NCBI GenBank assembly: GCA_018710795.1
Contig: DVJH01000118.1
Span: forward strand, 1-13,083
DNA: 13,083 bases
Source: Candidatus Galligastranaerophilus gallistercoris
GTDB taxonomy: Bacteria > Cyanobacteriota > Vampirovibrionia > Gastranaerophilales > Gastranaerophilaceae
Reading direction: 5' to 3'
Shown here: positions 1 to 7,395 of the stretch, piece by piece
How positions within the stretch are numbered: position 1 is the stretch's first letter
How the letters are laid out: every line of letters starts with the position of its first letter
Program-made: the position numbers and the translations under genes
The notes under the pieces: model-generated
The model's database searches: none
Seen by the model: the letters and a program-made list of their open reading frames with translations, nothing else
Told to the model about the DNA's origin: nothing

Positions 1-47
1 TTTTTATTTTTATATTTTACAATCCAAATAATTGAATGGCAAAATAT

Positions 48-1190
48 CTATATTGGCGCATATTTTGAGGGGTTTACGGGTTTGCCGTTTTCACGCATTT
101 CAAAATGCAGATGCGGACCGGTTGCATATCCCGTTGCTCCCACATTACCGATTATCTGCCCCTTATATACGGAGCTGCCGTTTGATACGCTGTAGCTTGA
201 AAGATGAGCATACAAGCTTGTTACGGGAACGCCGTTAACTTTACCATGGTCTATGATAACCACTTTCCCGTATCCGCCGTACCAGCCGACATATATGACC
301 TTGCCCGAATTTGAAGCTTTGACCTTCGCACCCATGGGCATGCCCAAGTCCACACCCGTATGGAATATTGTTCTTTTAAATATGGGGTGAACCCTTGAAC
401 CGAAAGGAGAAGTTATGGGTCCCGATACAGGTCTTAAAAAGCCTCCCGAAGTTTTAACGGTGGTTGTTTTCGGTTCATCTTTAACCGTCTTTGTAATAAA
501 CTTGCCCAATTGTTCCGATTGCTTTGCAAGTTCTCTTTCCGATTTTTCCCAGGCAGCCCTGTCGGTTTTCAATCTGTCAATCATTCTTTCGTTGCGCTCA
601 ATTGCGTTTTGAATGATTTTTTGCTCTTTATCCATTGTTTTAATGGTGGAAGCCAGATATTCTTTTTGCCTTTCCATTTGCTGTTTTAATTTTTTAATAT
701 TAAGCGCTCTTTCTCTGGCATCGGCCATTTTTTTGTCGTCAATGCGCATAATTATGTTTTCATAATAAATTCTGTCCAAAAAATCGTTCAAATCACCTGA
801 TGACATCAAAAATTCAACATAACCGGAGCGTTTTGATTTATATATCTGAACAACTCTTTTGCTTACCGCTCTTTGATATTCGTTATATTCCGAAATCTGG
901 CGGTTTAATTCCGCTCTTAATCTTTCAAGCTCGTTTTGCGCATTTTCATACTTAATTTTATTGGCGCTGAGGCTGTTTTCGGTTTTTTCCAGTTTTCTTT
1001 GATTATTATAAAGCTTCCCCGTTTCAATGCGCTCTAAAAGCTTTAATTTCTTTATCTGTTTCTTTGCCTGTTCTCTTTTTTCCTGAATTTGTATAGCCTT
1101 TTGTTCGTTAGCAAAAGAAGGCGCATTTGATTCACCGAACAAAAAGAACACAAAAAAAACTATTAACGCTGTTTTTATTAATCTATTCAT
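48..1190 (-). CDS. Secreted M23 (LytM-domain) murein peptidase with EnvC-like coiled coil
   Basis: Probable cell-wall endopeptidase of the M23/LytM family, 380 residues. Residues 1-28 look like a signal peptide (basic MNRLIK, hydrophobic core, cleavage near SFA-NE). Residues 29-230 are highly charged and helical, with heptad-like spacing, as in the coiled coil of EnvC-type proteins. Residues 250-375 are the LytM domain: HTGVD gives zinc ligands H277 and D281, YAHL gives H329, and GPHLHFE gives H360 and H362. All expected metal and catalytic residues are present, unlike E. coli EnvC, which is a degenerate activator, so this protein could cut peptide cross-links itself. Substrate and role (cell separation, wall growth or flagellar passage) are inferred. 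The start ATG lies 10 bases after the stop of the 35-residue membrane peptide; the SD is weak (GGATAG, far upstream), so coupled translation is possible. No convincing terminator follows. Confidence 0.9.
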   Translation of the reverse strand: MNRLIKTALIVFFVFFLFGESNAPSFANEQKAIQIQEKREQAKKQIKKLKLLERIETGKLYNNQRKLEKTENSLSANKIKYENAQNELERLRAELNRQISEYNEYQRAVSKRVVQIYKSKRSGYVEFLMSSGDLNDFLDRIYYENIIMRIDDKKMADARERALNIKKLKQQMERQKEYLASTIKTMDKEQKIIQNAIERNERMIDRLKTDRAAWEKSERELAKQSEQLGKFITKTVKDEPKTTTVKTSGGFLRPVSGPITSPFGSRVHPIFKRTIFHTGVDLGMPMGAKVKASNSGKVIYVGWYGGYGKVVIIDHGKVNGVPVTSLYAHLSSYSVSNGSSVYKGQIIGNVGATGYATGPHLHFEMRENGKPVNPSKYAPI

Positions 1191-1200
1191 AAAAAATTAT

Positions 1201-1308
1201 CTATCCGGCCAAAAGCGGAAGCAGCATGGTAAGGCCGAAGAACCAAAGTATAACTGCAACAGCCAAAAACCCCACTATAACTCGTCTGTGCTTTCTGAAA
1301 AATTCCAT
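1201..1308 (-). CDS. Small single-pass membrane protein, 35 residues, unknown function
   Basis: Short open frame that a length cut-off would miss. It starts at ATG (complement of 1306-1308) and stops at TAG (complement of 1201-1203). The product begins MEFFRKHRRVIVGF: a basic cytoplasmic-type N terminus (RKHRR), then about 24 hydrophobic residues (10-33) with a GFLAVAVILWFFGL core, ending PLLAG. Charge pattern predicts N-in topology. An AGGA sits about 11 bases before the start, and a good promoter match (1344-1371) lies directly upstream. The stop is 10 bases from the start of the M23 peptidase, so both are probably on one transcript. I do not recognise the family; the start resembles membrane anchors of SurA/PpiD-type proteins, but no domain follows. 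It could be a membrane partner of the peptidase or a leader peptide for its translation. Confidence 0.6.
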   Translation of the reverse strand: MEFFRKHRRVIVGFLAVAVILWFFGLTMLLPLLAG

Positions 1309-1343
1309 TTTTCAATGATTCCTGTTTCTAAAATGCTAATAAT

Positions 1344-1371
1344 ATTCTATCAAAAAAATGCACCCGTGCAA
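1344..1371 (-). promoter_or_regulatory. Sigma-70-type promoter for the membrane peptide/M23 unit, with overlapping palindrome
   Basis: On the minus strand TTGCAC (complement of 1366-1371) and TAGAAT (complement of 1344-1349) are separated by 16 bases, a good vegetative promoter match pointing at the 35-residue gene. The -35 box lies inside an inverted repeat, TGCAC-CC-GTGCA, at 1359-1370. A CACCCGT heptamer occurs at 1361-1367 and again at 1380-1386, 19 bases apart. The palindrome could be an operator; that is inference. Confidence 0.5.
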
Positions 1372-1436
1372 ATTTTAATCACCCGTTTGTAAACTCATTT
1401 ATACATCTTTTTTAATAATATTTTGTTACAAAGTAC

Positions 1437-1465
1437 TTGAATATTAAAAACTTTTAAGTTAGCAT
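1437..1465 (+). promoter_or_regulatory. rplS: Candidate rplS promoter
   Basis: TTGAAT (1437-1442) and TAGCAT (1460-1465) are spaced by exactly 17 bases, each matching four of six consensus positions or better. A start near 1472 would give a leader of about 34 bases carrying the SD GAAGGT, 6 bases before the rplS ATG. A 14-base sequence, AATATTTTGTTACA, lies just upstream at 1417-1430 and recurs near the flagellar cluster promoter region. Confidence 0.4.
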
Positions 1466-1505
1466 AAAAATTGCGAAAAATTAATAACAGTAAAGAAGGT
1501 ATAAA

Positions 1506-1859
1506 ATGAACCCTATTATCAATGAAATAGAAAAAGAATATACGCAAAAAGAAATGCCCGATATGAACCCCGGTGATACGGTAAAAGTGTTCGTAAGAAT
1601 TATAGAAGGCAACAAAGAACGTATACAGGCTTTTGAAGGCACCGTCATTAAAAAACACGGTTCGGGAATTAATAAAACCGTTACCGTAAGAAAAGTGTTC
1701 CAAGGTATCGGCGTTGAACGTGTATTTGCAATTTATTCACCGAGAATTGAAAAAATTCAGGTTCTAAGAAAAGGTGATGTAAGACGTTCAAAACTTTATT
1801 ATTTAAGGGAACGTTCCGGCAAAGCCACACGTATCAGAGAAAAAATGGAAAAAAGATAA
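1506..1859 (+). CDS. rplS: 50S ribosomal protein L19 (bL19)
   Basis: Ribosomal protein bL19, 117 residues against a usual length of about 115. It sits in the large subunit near the interface with the small subunit. Diagnostic stretches are FEGTVIKKHGSGINKTVTVRK in the middle, GIGVERVF with YSPRIEKIQVLRKG after it, and the basic C-terminal signature RRSKLYYLRERSGKATRI. The start is well supported by GAAGG about 7 bases upstream. In many bacteria rplS ends the rpsP-rimM-trmD-rplS operon; here it stands alone behind its own promoter region, divergent from the M23 unit, and is closed by a strong terminator. The rbgA and rnhB genes following in the same direction are a common neighbourhood, linking it to ribosome assembly. 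Confidence 0.97.
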   Translation: MNPIINEIEKEYTQKEMPDMNPGDTVKVFVRIIEGNKERIQAFEGTVIKKHGSGINKTVTVRKVFQGIGVERVFAIYSPRIEKIQVLRKGDVRRSKLYYLRERSGKATRIREKMEKR

Positions 1860-1903
1860 TTTTTGCCGCATAAAAAGGCAGACAAATTTTTATATCTTAA
1901 ATC

Positions 1904-1939
1904 AAAAAGCGCCGATTAGATTAACAATCGGTGCTTTTT
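1904..1939 (+). terminator. Intrinsic terminator after rplS
   Basis: AAAAAGCGCCGATT (1904-1917) and AATCGGTGCTTTTT (1926-1939) pair over 14 positions with one G-U pair and an 8-base loop. The T run lies at 1935-1939. The A run on the 5' arm means the reverse strand also has terminator form, but no gene ends here from that side. It lies 16 bases before the TTG start of rbgA, leaving almost no room for a separate promoter. Confidence 0.85.
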
Positions 1940-1955
1940 AAAATCAAAGAAAGAC

Positions 1956-2816
1956 TTGAAAAAATTGAACAATAAAATCCACTGGTACCCGGGGCATATA
2001 GCAAAAGCCGAAAGGGAACTGAAAGAAAAAATAAATCAGGTTGATGTTATTCTTGAAGTTTTTGATGCAAGAATACCTTATTCGGGCGCTTATGAAAATT
2101 CCGATAAATTAACAAACAATAAACCGAAAATTATTCTTTTAAATAAATCCGATCTGGCGGATGATGCTAAAACAAAAATATGGGCGGAAAAAATCGAAAA
2201 AAAATATAACTGTCCCTGTATTTTAACCACAACAAAAAACCAAAAAGATACAAAAATAATTGTAGAAAAAATTTTATCTTTATCAAAACCCTTATTTGAA
2301 AAACTGAAGTCAAAAGGGCTTTTAATCCGCCCCGTAAGGGTTATGGTAATAGGCATGCCGAACGTCGGAAAATCAAGCGTTATAAATAAACTCACGGGAA
2401 CTTCAAAAACAAAAACGGGCGCAAAGGCAGGAGTAACAAGAAACAGACAATGGGTAAGGGTTCATCCGCAAATTGATCTCTTAGACACTCCGGGAATTAT
2501 CCCCACCGCTCAAAATGACCAATTGAAAGCCGTAAGACTTGCAATGGTAAATTCAATATCCGAAAACGCATACGATAACGAATACGTGGCGGAACAATTG
2601 TTAAACATTCTTGATAAGAATTACGGCAGCGAAACAAAAAAATATTATAATCTTGATGAAAACGAACCTCTTACGATTGAAAATATCGCAAAAAAAAGAA
2701 ACTGGATAATAAAAGGAGCAAACCCCGACATCGTAAGGTGTTCGCAATTTATTCTGACAAACTTCAGAGACGGTAAAATAGGAAAAATTACGCTTGATGA
2801 GCCGGATGATTTTTGA
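1956..2816 (+). CDS. rbgA: Ribosome biogenesis GTPase YlqF/RbgA
   Basis: Circularly permuted GTPase of the YlqF/RbgA family, 286 residues (family about 280), which acts in late assembly of the 50S subunit. The N-terminal signature IHWYPGHIAKAERE is typical. Motif order is permuted: G4 NKSD (63-66), then G1 GMPNVGKSS (133-141), G2 Thr in GVTR (159-162), and G3 DTPG (177-180). A helical C-terminal part follows. No ATG is available: the frame opens with TTG at 1956, and a second TTG at 1965 (giving MNNKIHWYPGH) is an equally good start. The purine stretch AAAGAAAGA at 1947-1955 fits the second spacing better. The gene lies just after the rplS terminator, so it depends on read-through or on an unseen promoter. 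Its 3' end overlaps the start of rnhB, so the two are translated together. Confidence 0.95.
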   Translation: MKKLNNKIHWYPGHIAKAERELKEKINQVDVILEVFDARIPYSGAYENSDKLTNNKPKIILLNKSDLADDAKTKIWAEKIEKKYNCPCILTTTKNQKDTKIIVEKILSLSKPLFEKLKSKGLLIRPVRVMVIGMPNVGKSSVINKLTGTSKTKTGAKAGVTRNRQWVRVHPQIDLLDTPGIIPTAQNDQLKAVRLAMVNSISENAYDNEYVAEQLLNILDKNYGSETKKYYNLDENEPLTIENIAKKRNWIIKGANPDIVRCSQFILTNFRDGKIGKITLDEPDDF

Positions 2817-3447
2817 TTTTGATATAGAAGAAAAAACGAACAAAACAAGCCTTTTTGATTTTAAATACGATTATATCATAGGAACCGACGAAGCGGGAAG
2901 AGGCCCCGGGGCAGGGCCCGTATATGCTGCTGCGGTTTGTTTTAAAAATTACGACGGGCTTTATGATATTTTATATAAACTGAACGATTCAAAAAAACTG
3001 AACGAAAAAACAAGAGAAGAACTTTTTCCGCTCATAAAACAATACGGAATTTATTCAATAAATAAAGTCGAAGTCGAAACAATAGAAAAAATAAATATCT
3101 TAAACGCCTCGCTGTATGCTATGGAACAATCCGTAACGGAAGTTATAAAACAATTAAATTCAGATAACGTCTTAATTCTTGTTGACGGAAATAAAAAAAT
3201 CAAAAATTTAAAATATAATCAAAAAACAATAATAAAAGGCGATTCAAAATCCGCCGCAATTGCAGCCGCAAGCATTTTATCAAAAGTTTCAAGGGATAAT
3301 TTTATGTATGAACTCGATAAAAAATATCCCGATTATAACTTTAAAAAAAATAAAGGCTACCTCACAAAAGAACACATTGAAGCCCTTAAATCAAGGGGTA
3401 TAACAAAAGAGCACAGAAAGTCTTTTTTAAAAAATATATTAAAATAA
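2797..3447 (+). CDS. rnhB: Ribonuclease HII
   Basis: RNase HII, which cuts the RNA strand of RNA-DNA hybrids and removes misincorporated ribonucleotides. Numbering from a TTG at 2794, the family motif DEAGRG is at 32-37, with GPVYAAAV after it. Candidate acidic active-site residues are D32, E33, D131 (in ILVDGN) and D150 (in KGDSKS). AAASILSKVSRD (157-168) and KGYLTKEH near the C terminus are also family hallmarks. Length, about 216 residues, is normal. The start is uncertain: TTG 2794, ATG 2797 and ATG 2806 are in frame, with AGGA at 2780-2783 best placed for the first. All overlap the rbgA stop (2814-2816) by 11-23 bases, so translation is probably coupled. No terminator is visible after the gene. 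Confidence 0.96.
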   Translation: MSRMIFDFDIEEKTNKTSLFDFKYDYIIGTDEAGRGPGAGPVYAAAVCFKNYDGLYDILYKLNDSKKLNEKTREELFPLIKQYGIYSINKVEVETIEKINILNASLYAMEQSVTEVIKQLNSDNVLILVDGNKKIKNLKYNQKTIIKGDSKSAAIAAASILSKVSRDNFMYELDKKYPDYNFKKNKGYLTKEHIEALKSRGITKEHRKSFLKNILK

Positions 3448-3516
3448 TGTCAATTTTTTATCACAAAATGACTTTATATTTTTATAAGCACAAATTCAGA
3501 TTTTGAAGGCGGTTGT

Positions 3517-4464
3517 ATGGGTATAATTTCAAATATAACGGGTATATTTCATCACCCGGATGCGCAAAGCATTCAAAACGGCAAAGATAAAAAAGACAAA
3601 ACGCCGCAGGATAAGCCTCAGGATATAATGTCAAAAGAAGCCTCGGACGCTTTGAGCGCAAGAGCAAAAGGCGTCATTAAAGCGCAGGAACAATTAATAA
3701 CAAAAAATTGTTCCACAAAAAAAATGACAGGCAGTCTTTTCCCCGATGTTGATAATACCGAACTTTGCAAAAGATACATAGAAACGAGAAAAGAAGCAAA
3801 GGAAGCCGCCGTTGAAACAACAAAAAAAATAATCAAAACGTTTAAAAGCGGCAAAATGGGAAACGTATACGATAAAGACGGAAACATAACCGCAATTTTT
3901 TCAAAGCCCGATAATAATACGGGTGATTTTGCAAACACAAGCGAATTTTGTTCTTATAAAATGACAGAATATGACCCTATTACAAGACAAATAAAAGCGG
4001 TAACGAAAATTTTTAACCACGATACCCCGGGGTTCGGCTGGGATAATAAAGCAGCCCCTTATATGGAAAGATACGAATATTCTTTAGACCCGAAAGAAAA
4101 TACTTACCTGAAAGTCGCCTTTTCCAAAAAGCCGACAAAAAACGGCACTATGGGTCTGGTTCCGAGTGTTGAAATATATGCAAAGGGTTATAAATCGGAC
4201 GGCGAACTTTTCGGCAAAAGAAAAGCCGATAAGTTCTTATCAAGTATACTTTATGATAACTATGAATCATACAGGGAAAATTACACCGCACCGCAAAGAA
4301 TTTTTGAAGGCTCAATAAGATACGAAATGCCGTCAATTACTCAAACGGGCGGACTTGATGAAGAGAATTTTGACGCTGCCGTTGAATATCCTCAAAAACA
4401 AATGCAGCTCGGGGAAGAATTAATGTTTATTAATTTTCCGTACGTTTATGAAAAGAAAGATTAA
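3517..4464 (+). CDS. Hypothetical protein, 315 residues, family not recognised
   Basis: Soluble-looking protein with no signal peptide or membrane segment. Residues 18-60 are lysine, aspartate and glutamine rich and probably disordered; 80-112 is a charged helix (ETRKEAKEAAVETTKKII). From about 115 it changes to short strands and turns with many aromatic residues: VYDKDGNITAIF, YDPITRQIKAVTKIF, YMERYEYSLD, suggesting a beta-rich domain of repeated strand-turn-strand units. Cysteines lie near 65, 84 and 145. The start is well supported: GAAGG (3505-3509) lies 7 bases before the ATG. Codon use looks like the neighbours, so recent transfer is not suggested. The stop TAA (4462-4464) overlaps the flhA stop on the opposite strand. 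I cannot assign a function; proximity to flagellar genes is weak evidence, since the direction is opposite. Confidence 0.85.
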   Translation: MGIISNITGIFHHPDAQSIQNGKDKKDKTPQDKPQDIMSKEASDALSARAKGVIKAQEQLITKNCSTKKMTGSLFPDVDNTELCKRYIETRKEAKEAAVETTKKIIKTFKSGKMGNVYDKDGNITAIFSKPDNNTGDFANTSEFCSYKMTEYDPITRQIKAVTKIFNHDTPGFGWDNKAAPYMERYEYSLDPKENTYLKVAFSKKPTKNGTMGLVPSVEIYAKGYKSDGELFGKRKADKFLSSILYDNYESYRENYTAPQRIFEGSIRYEMPSITQTGGLDEENFDAAVEYPQKQMQLGEELMFINFPYVYEKKD

Positions 4465-6551
4465 TACCCTTCGCCTATCGTATCAATAGCCTCTACCCTG
4501 ATATCCGTTATAAGTTCGGAATACGATATAACGACAATGGTCGGAATGTGTCTTTCAAGCATTTGGTATAAAGGAAGCCTTATTCTGGGCGAACATAATA
4601 TAACTGGCTGCACGCCCACTGCCTGATGCGCCTTCATTAAAGTATTCGCCGTTGTTTCAATCAATTCCTGAACCTGCATTGGGTTCAACAGAAACATCGT
4701 GCCCAATTCCGTTCTCTGGCAGGAATCATCGAGCGTTTTTTCCCATTCGCTCGATAATGTGAGAGCATATAATACCTTATCTTTGTTGCAATTCTGAAGA
4801 CAAATCTGTCTGCCCAAAGCGGCTCTTAATCTTTCGGATAAAATATCGGGTTCTTTGGAAAATCTTGCATAGTCGCAAAGTCTTTCAAAAATAAAGATAA
4901 TATCTTTTATTGAAACTTTTTCTCTTATCAGGTTAACAAAAATCTTTCTTAAATCCGAAGTTGAAATAATGGTCGGAACAAGGTCGTTTACAAGCGTCGG
5001 GTCTTGAGATTTCACAAGTTCCATAAGTTTTAAAACATCCGTTTTTGTCATAACTTCATCAACATATTTTCTGACGCAATCCTGAAGGTGGGTTACGATA
5101 ACGTCAACCGCATCAACCGCAACAACTTTTGAATTTCTGTCTATATATTGAGGATCAAGCCAGTATGCCTGAGATTGATAAGTAGGATCCACGGAAACTA
5201 TAACGTTATCGGGAACTTTTTTGCCCATAGCTTCCCACTGGTCCGCAATAACCATAAATTTTGAAGGATAGACAACACCGGTTGCAACCGTGTTTCCCCT
5301 GATTGCAATTAAATATTCGTTATCTTTTATGGCAGATGAATCCATAATTCTTATATTGGGGATAATATACCCGAGTTCATCGGTTACTCTCTGCCTCAAT
5401 GCGGCAATTTTTGCAAGCAGCTGCCCGTCTTGATCGGGGTCAGCAATAATCAACAAGCCTGAACCTACCTGTAAGGTTAAAACATCAACCCCCAAGCGCT
5501 CATACATTTTATTGGGGTTAACCAGATCCTGCATATTTTTTCTGACTGCATCCAATTGCCCTAATTGCTGCTGAACATCCTGATTTACAAGAACGGAAAT
5601 TCCGGCAAAAACAAGAATAATTGAAAATAAAGTAAAAGGCCACCAGGGAAGCCCGGTAAATCCGCTGGTTAATGCAATAAACATCAAAAACCCCGTGGCC
5701 AGAAATAATGCCTGAGGTTTTGATAAAATCTGCAATGAAACGTCTTTTGCAAGTGATGTGCTCGCACCGGTTGAACGGGTCATCACGATACCGGATGAAA
5801 TTGCCATCAACAATGAAGGAACCTGTGAAGCCAAACCGTCGCCTATTGTTAAAATCGTATATTTTGAAACCGCATCGGCCAAAGGCATTTGATTCATCAA
5901 AACGCCGATAATTAAGCCGCCCACGATATTTATAACCGCAATAATAATGCCCGCAATGGTATCTCCCTTAACAAACTTCATTGCACCGTCCATTGAACCG
6001 AACAGTGATGATTCTCTTTGAAGGTCTTCTCTTCTTTTAACCGCTTCTTCCGGAGAAATCAAACCCTGGTTAAAATCGGCGTCAATTGTCATTTGTTTAC
6101 CGGGCATAGCATCCAGAGCAAATCTGGCGGAAACTTCGGCGATACGTTCGGCACCTTTTGTAATTACCATAAATTGAACAACCGTAATAATCAAAAATAT
6201 AACACCGCCGACCACCATATTGCCGCCGGTAACAAATGTTCCGAACGCATGGATAACTTCGCCCGCATCCCCTTTTGCAAGAATAAGCCTTGTTGAAGCA
6301 ATAGATAAAACAAGACGAAACATCGTTCCTATAAGAATAATTGAAGGAAACGAAGCAAGCTCAAGCGGTTTTTGCACAAACAAAGAAAACATCAATAAAA
6401 CAACGCCTAAAGCAATGTTCAATGAAATTGAAAAATTTATAATCCAGTTGGGCACTTCAATTAACAAAATTAAAATAAGCGCAATAACAAAAAGCGCCAT
6501 TAAAACTTCGCTTACGGGATTATTTGCAATTGTGGTTTTTGCCTGTGCCAT
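4461..6551 (-). CDS. flhA: Flagellar biosynthesis protein FlhA (export gate)
   Basis: FlhA, the large inner-membrane component of the flagellar type III export gate, 696 residues (family about 690). The N-terminal half has about eight hydrophobic segments (roughly 17-34, 41-58, 66-85, 113-131, 199-219, 240-256, 281-298, 303-322). The FHIPEP-family signature lies at about 134-165: GAERIAEVSARFALDAMPGK followed by QMTIDADFNQGLI. SMDGAMKFVKGD (186-197) contains D188, matching the functional Asp208 of Salmonella FlhA. The C-terminal half (330-696) is the cytosolic ring domain that docks chaperone-substrate complexes. The context with fliF, fliH and fliE argues for flagellar FlhA rather than a virulence SctV. 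The ATG lies 4 bases after the fliH stop; the SD AGGGGG is formed by the last fliH codons about 12 bases upstream. Its stop overlaps that of the convergent gene, with no terminator between. Confidence 0.97.
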   Translation of the reverse strand: MAQAKTTIANNPVSEVLMALFVIALILILLIEVPNWIINFSISLNIALGVVLLMFSLFVQKPLELASFPSIILIGTMFRLVLSIASTRLILAKGDAGEVIHAFGTFVTGGNMVVGGVIFLIITVVQFMVITKGAERIAEVSARFALDAMPGKQMTIDADFNQGLISPEEAVKRREDLQRESSLFGSMDGAMKFVKGDTIAGIIIAVINIVGGLIIGVLMNQMPLADAVSKYTILTIGDGLASQVPSLLMAISSGIVMTRSTGASTSLAKDVSLQILSKPQALFLATGFLMFIALTSGFTGLPWWPFTLFSIILVFAGISVLVNQDVQQQLGQLDAVRKNMQDLVNPNKMYERLGVDVLTLQVGSGLLIIADPDQDGQLLAKIAALRQRVTDELGYIIPNIRIMDSSAIKDNEYLIAIRGNTVATGVVYPSKFMVIADQWEAMGKKVPDNVIVSVDPTYQSQAYWLDPQYIDRNSKVVAVDAVDVIVTHLQDCVRKYVDEVMTKTDVLKLMELVKSQDPTLVNDLVPTIISTSDLRKIFVNLIREKVSIKDIIFIFERLCDYARFSKEPDILSERLRAALGRQICLQNCNKDKVLYALTLSSEWEKTLDDSCQRTELGTMFLLNPMQVQELIETTANTLMKAHQAVGVQPVILCSPRIRLPLYQMLERHIPTIVVISYSELITDIRVEAIDTIGEGY

Positions 6552-6555
6552 TTAT

Positions 6556-7395
6556 CTATTCGCCCCCCTGATATATTCCGAAGGCATTTTGTACTATTGA
6601 AAGCTGGGTTGTAAAATTCGCATCGACAACGCCGTTATTTGCAATTACGGTGCAGCTTCCTTTTTCAACCAATTCGTCGCCCTGAATAATTATTTTGGCA
6701 TCCGTCTGGCTTTCTTCGATAATTTCGGGAAGTGATGCCTTTGCAAAATCAACATCATCGGGATTTACTTTAATGGTAATTTTTTCTTCGCCGCCGGACA
6801 ACTCACCCAAAACTTCAAGAATTATTCCTTTCAGAACATCGCCTGAAAGTTCCACTTCTTTTTTAATGATTTTTTTGGCAACTTCAAGCGCAATTTCAAG
6901 TATATGTGATGAAACTTCTTCATAGATAACATTTTTTGCACCGACAAATTCTTTAAGATTCTCTTTTAAAATTTCAATTTCATTTCTGGCTTCGTTTAAA
7001 CCGTTTTTATATCCTTCTTTTGCGGCGGCTTCTCTTATGCTTCTTGCTTCTTCCTGCGCACGGGACACAAGCGCCCTTTCATCGATTCGTCTGAACCCTC
7101 GTCTTCTGTCGCCCCTTCTTCTTTCATATCTTTCTTTAAATTCTAAAACCGAAACGTCAATTTTTTCATATTCTTCAAGTTTTTCTTCCAGAGGTGTTTT
7201 TTTCGGTTTCTGTTCGGCGGGAGTTTCGTTTTTCTCGGTTTCGGTTTGTTCTTTTTGGAGAAGCTCTTTTTCTTTTTTTTCAAGCGCTTTTTGTTTAAGT
7301 TTATTCGGTTTAATAATATTTGCACTGCCTTTTGGCACACCTTGTGTGCCTGAAGTATTTTCAGCCGTGCTTTTTGCTTTCTTTTTTATAATCAT
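6556..7395 (-). CDS. fliH: Flagellar export-apparatus stator FliH
   Basis: FliH-family protein (related to YscL and the V-ATPase E subunit), 279 residues. FliH dimers bind the FliI ATPase and anchor it to the C ring. Residues 1-80 are Lys/Glu rich and probably disordered; 84-107 carry an arginine cluster, ERYERRRGDRRRGFRR; 108-180 form a long helix (SRAQEEARSIREAAAKEGY) matching the FliH coiled coil; 205-279 form the C-terminal domain, with KVNPDDVDFAK and the telling GSCTVIANNGVVDANFTTQL (246-265). The N-terminal extension is longer than usual. The ATG directly follows the stop codon of the fliG-position gene with no gap, so translational coupling is likely; GGAAG is 14 bases upstream. fliI, the usual next gene, is replaced by flhA. 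Confidence 0.88.
   Translation of the reverse strand: MIIKKKAKSTAENTSGTQGVPKGSANIIKPNKLKQKALEKKEKELLQKEQTETEKNETPAEQKPKKTPLEEKLEEYEKIDVSVLEFKERYERRRGDRRRGFRRIDERALVSRAQEEARSIREAAAKEGYKNGLNEARNEIEILKENLKEFVGAKNVIYEEVSSHILEIALEVAKKIIKKEVELSGDVLKGIILEVLGELSGGEEKITIKVNPDDVDFAKASLPEIIEESQTDAKIIIQGDELVEKGSCTVIANNGVVDANFTTQLSIVQNAFGIYQGGE

Noticed and set aside
12..47. Inverted repeat ATATTTT/AAAATAT just after the M23 stop, considered as a terminator
   Set aside because: The stem is entirely A-T with poor inner pairing, and on the coding strand it is followed by A-rich, not T-rich, sequence.
3448..3516. GTCA...TGAC repeat and TATATT in the gap after rnhB, considered as terminator or promoter
   Set aside because: The stem is only 4 bases and no matching -35 exists at usable spacing.
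6220..6600. 126-codon plus frame opposite the flhA start
   Set aside because: Shadow of flhA codons; no SD and no recognisable protein.
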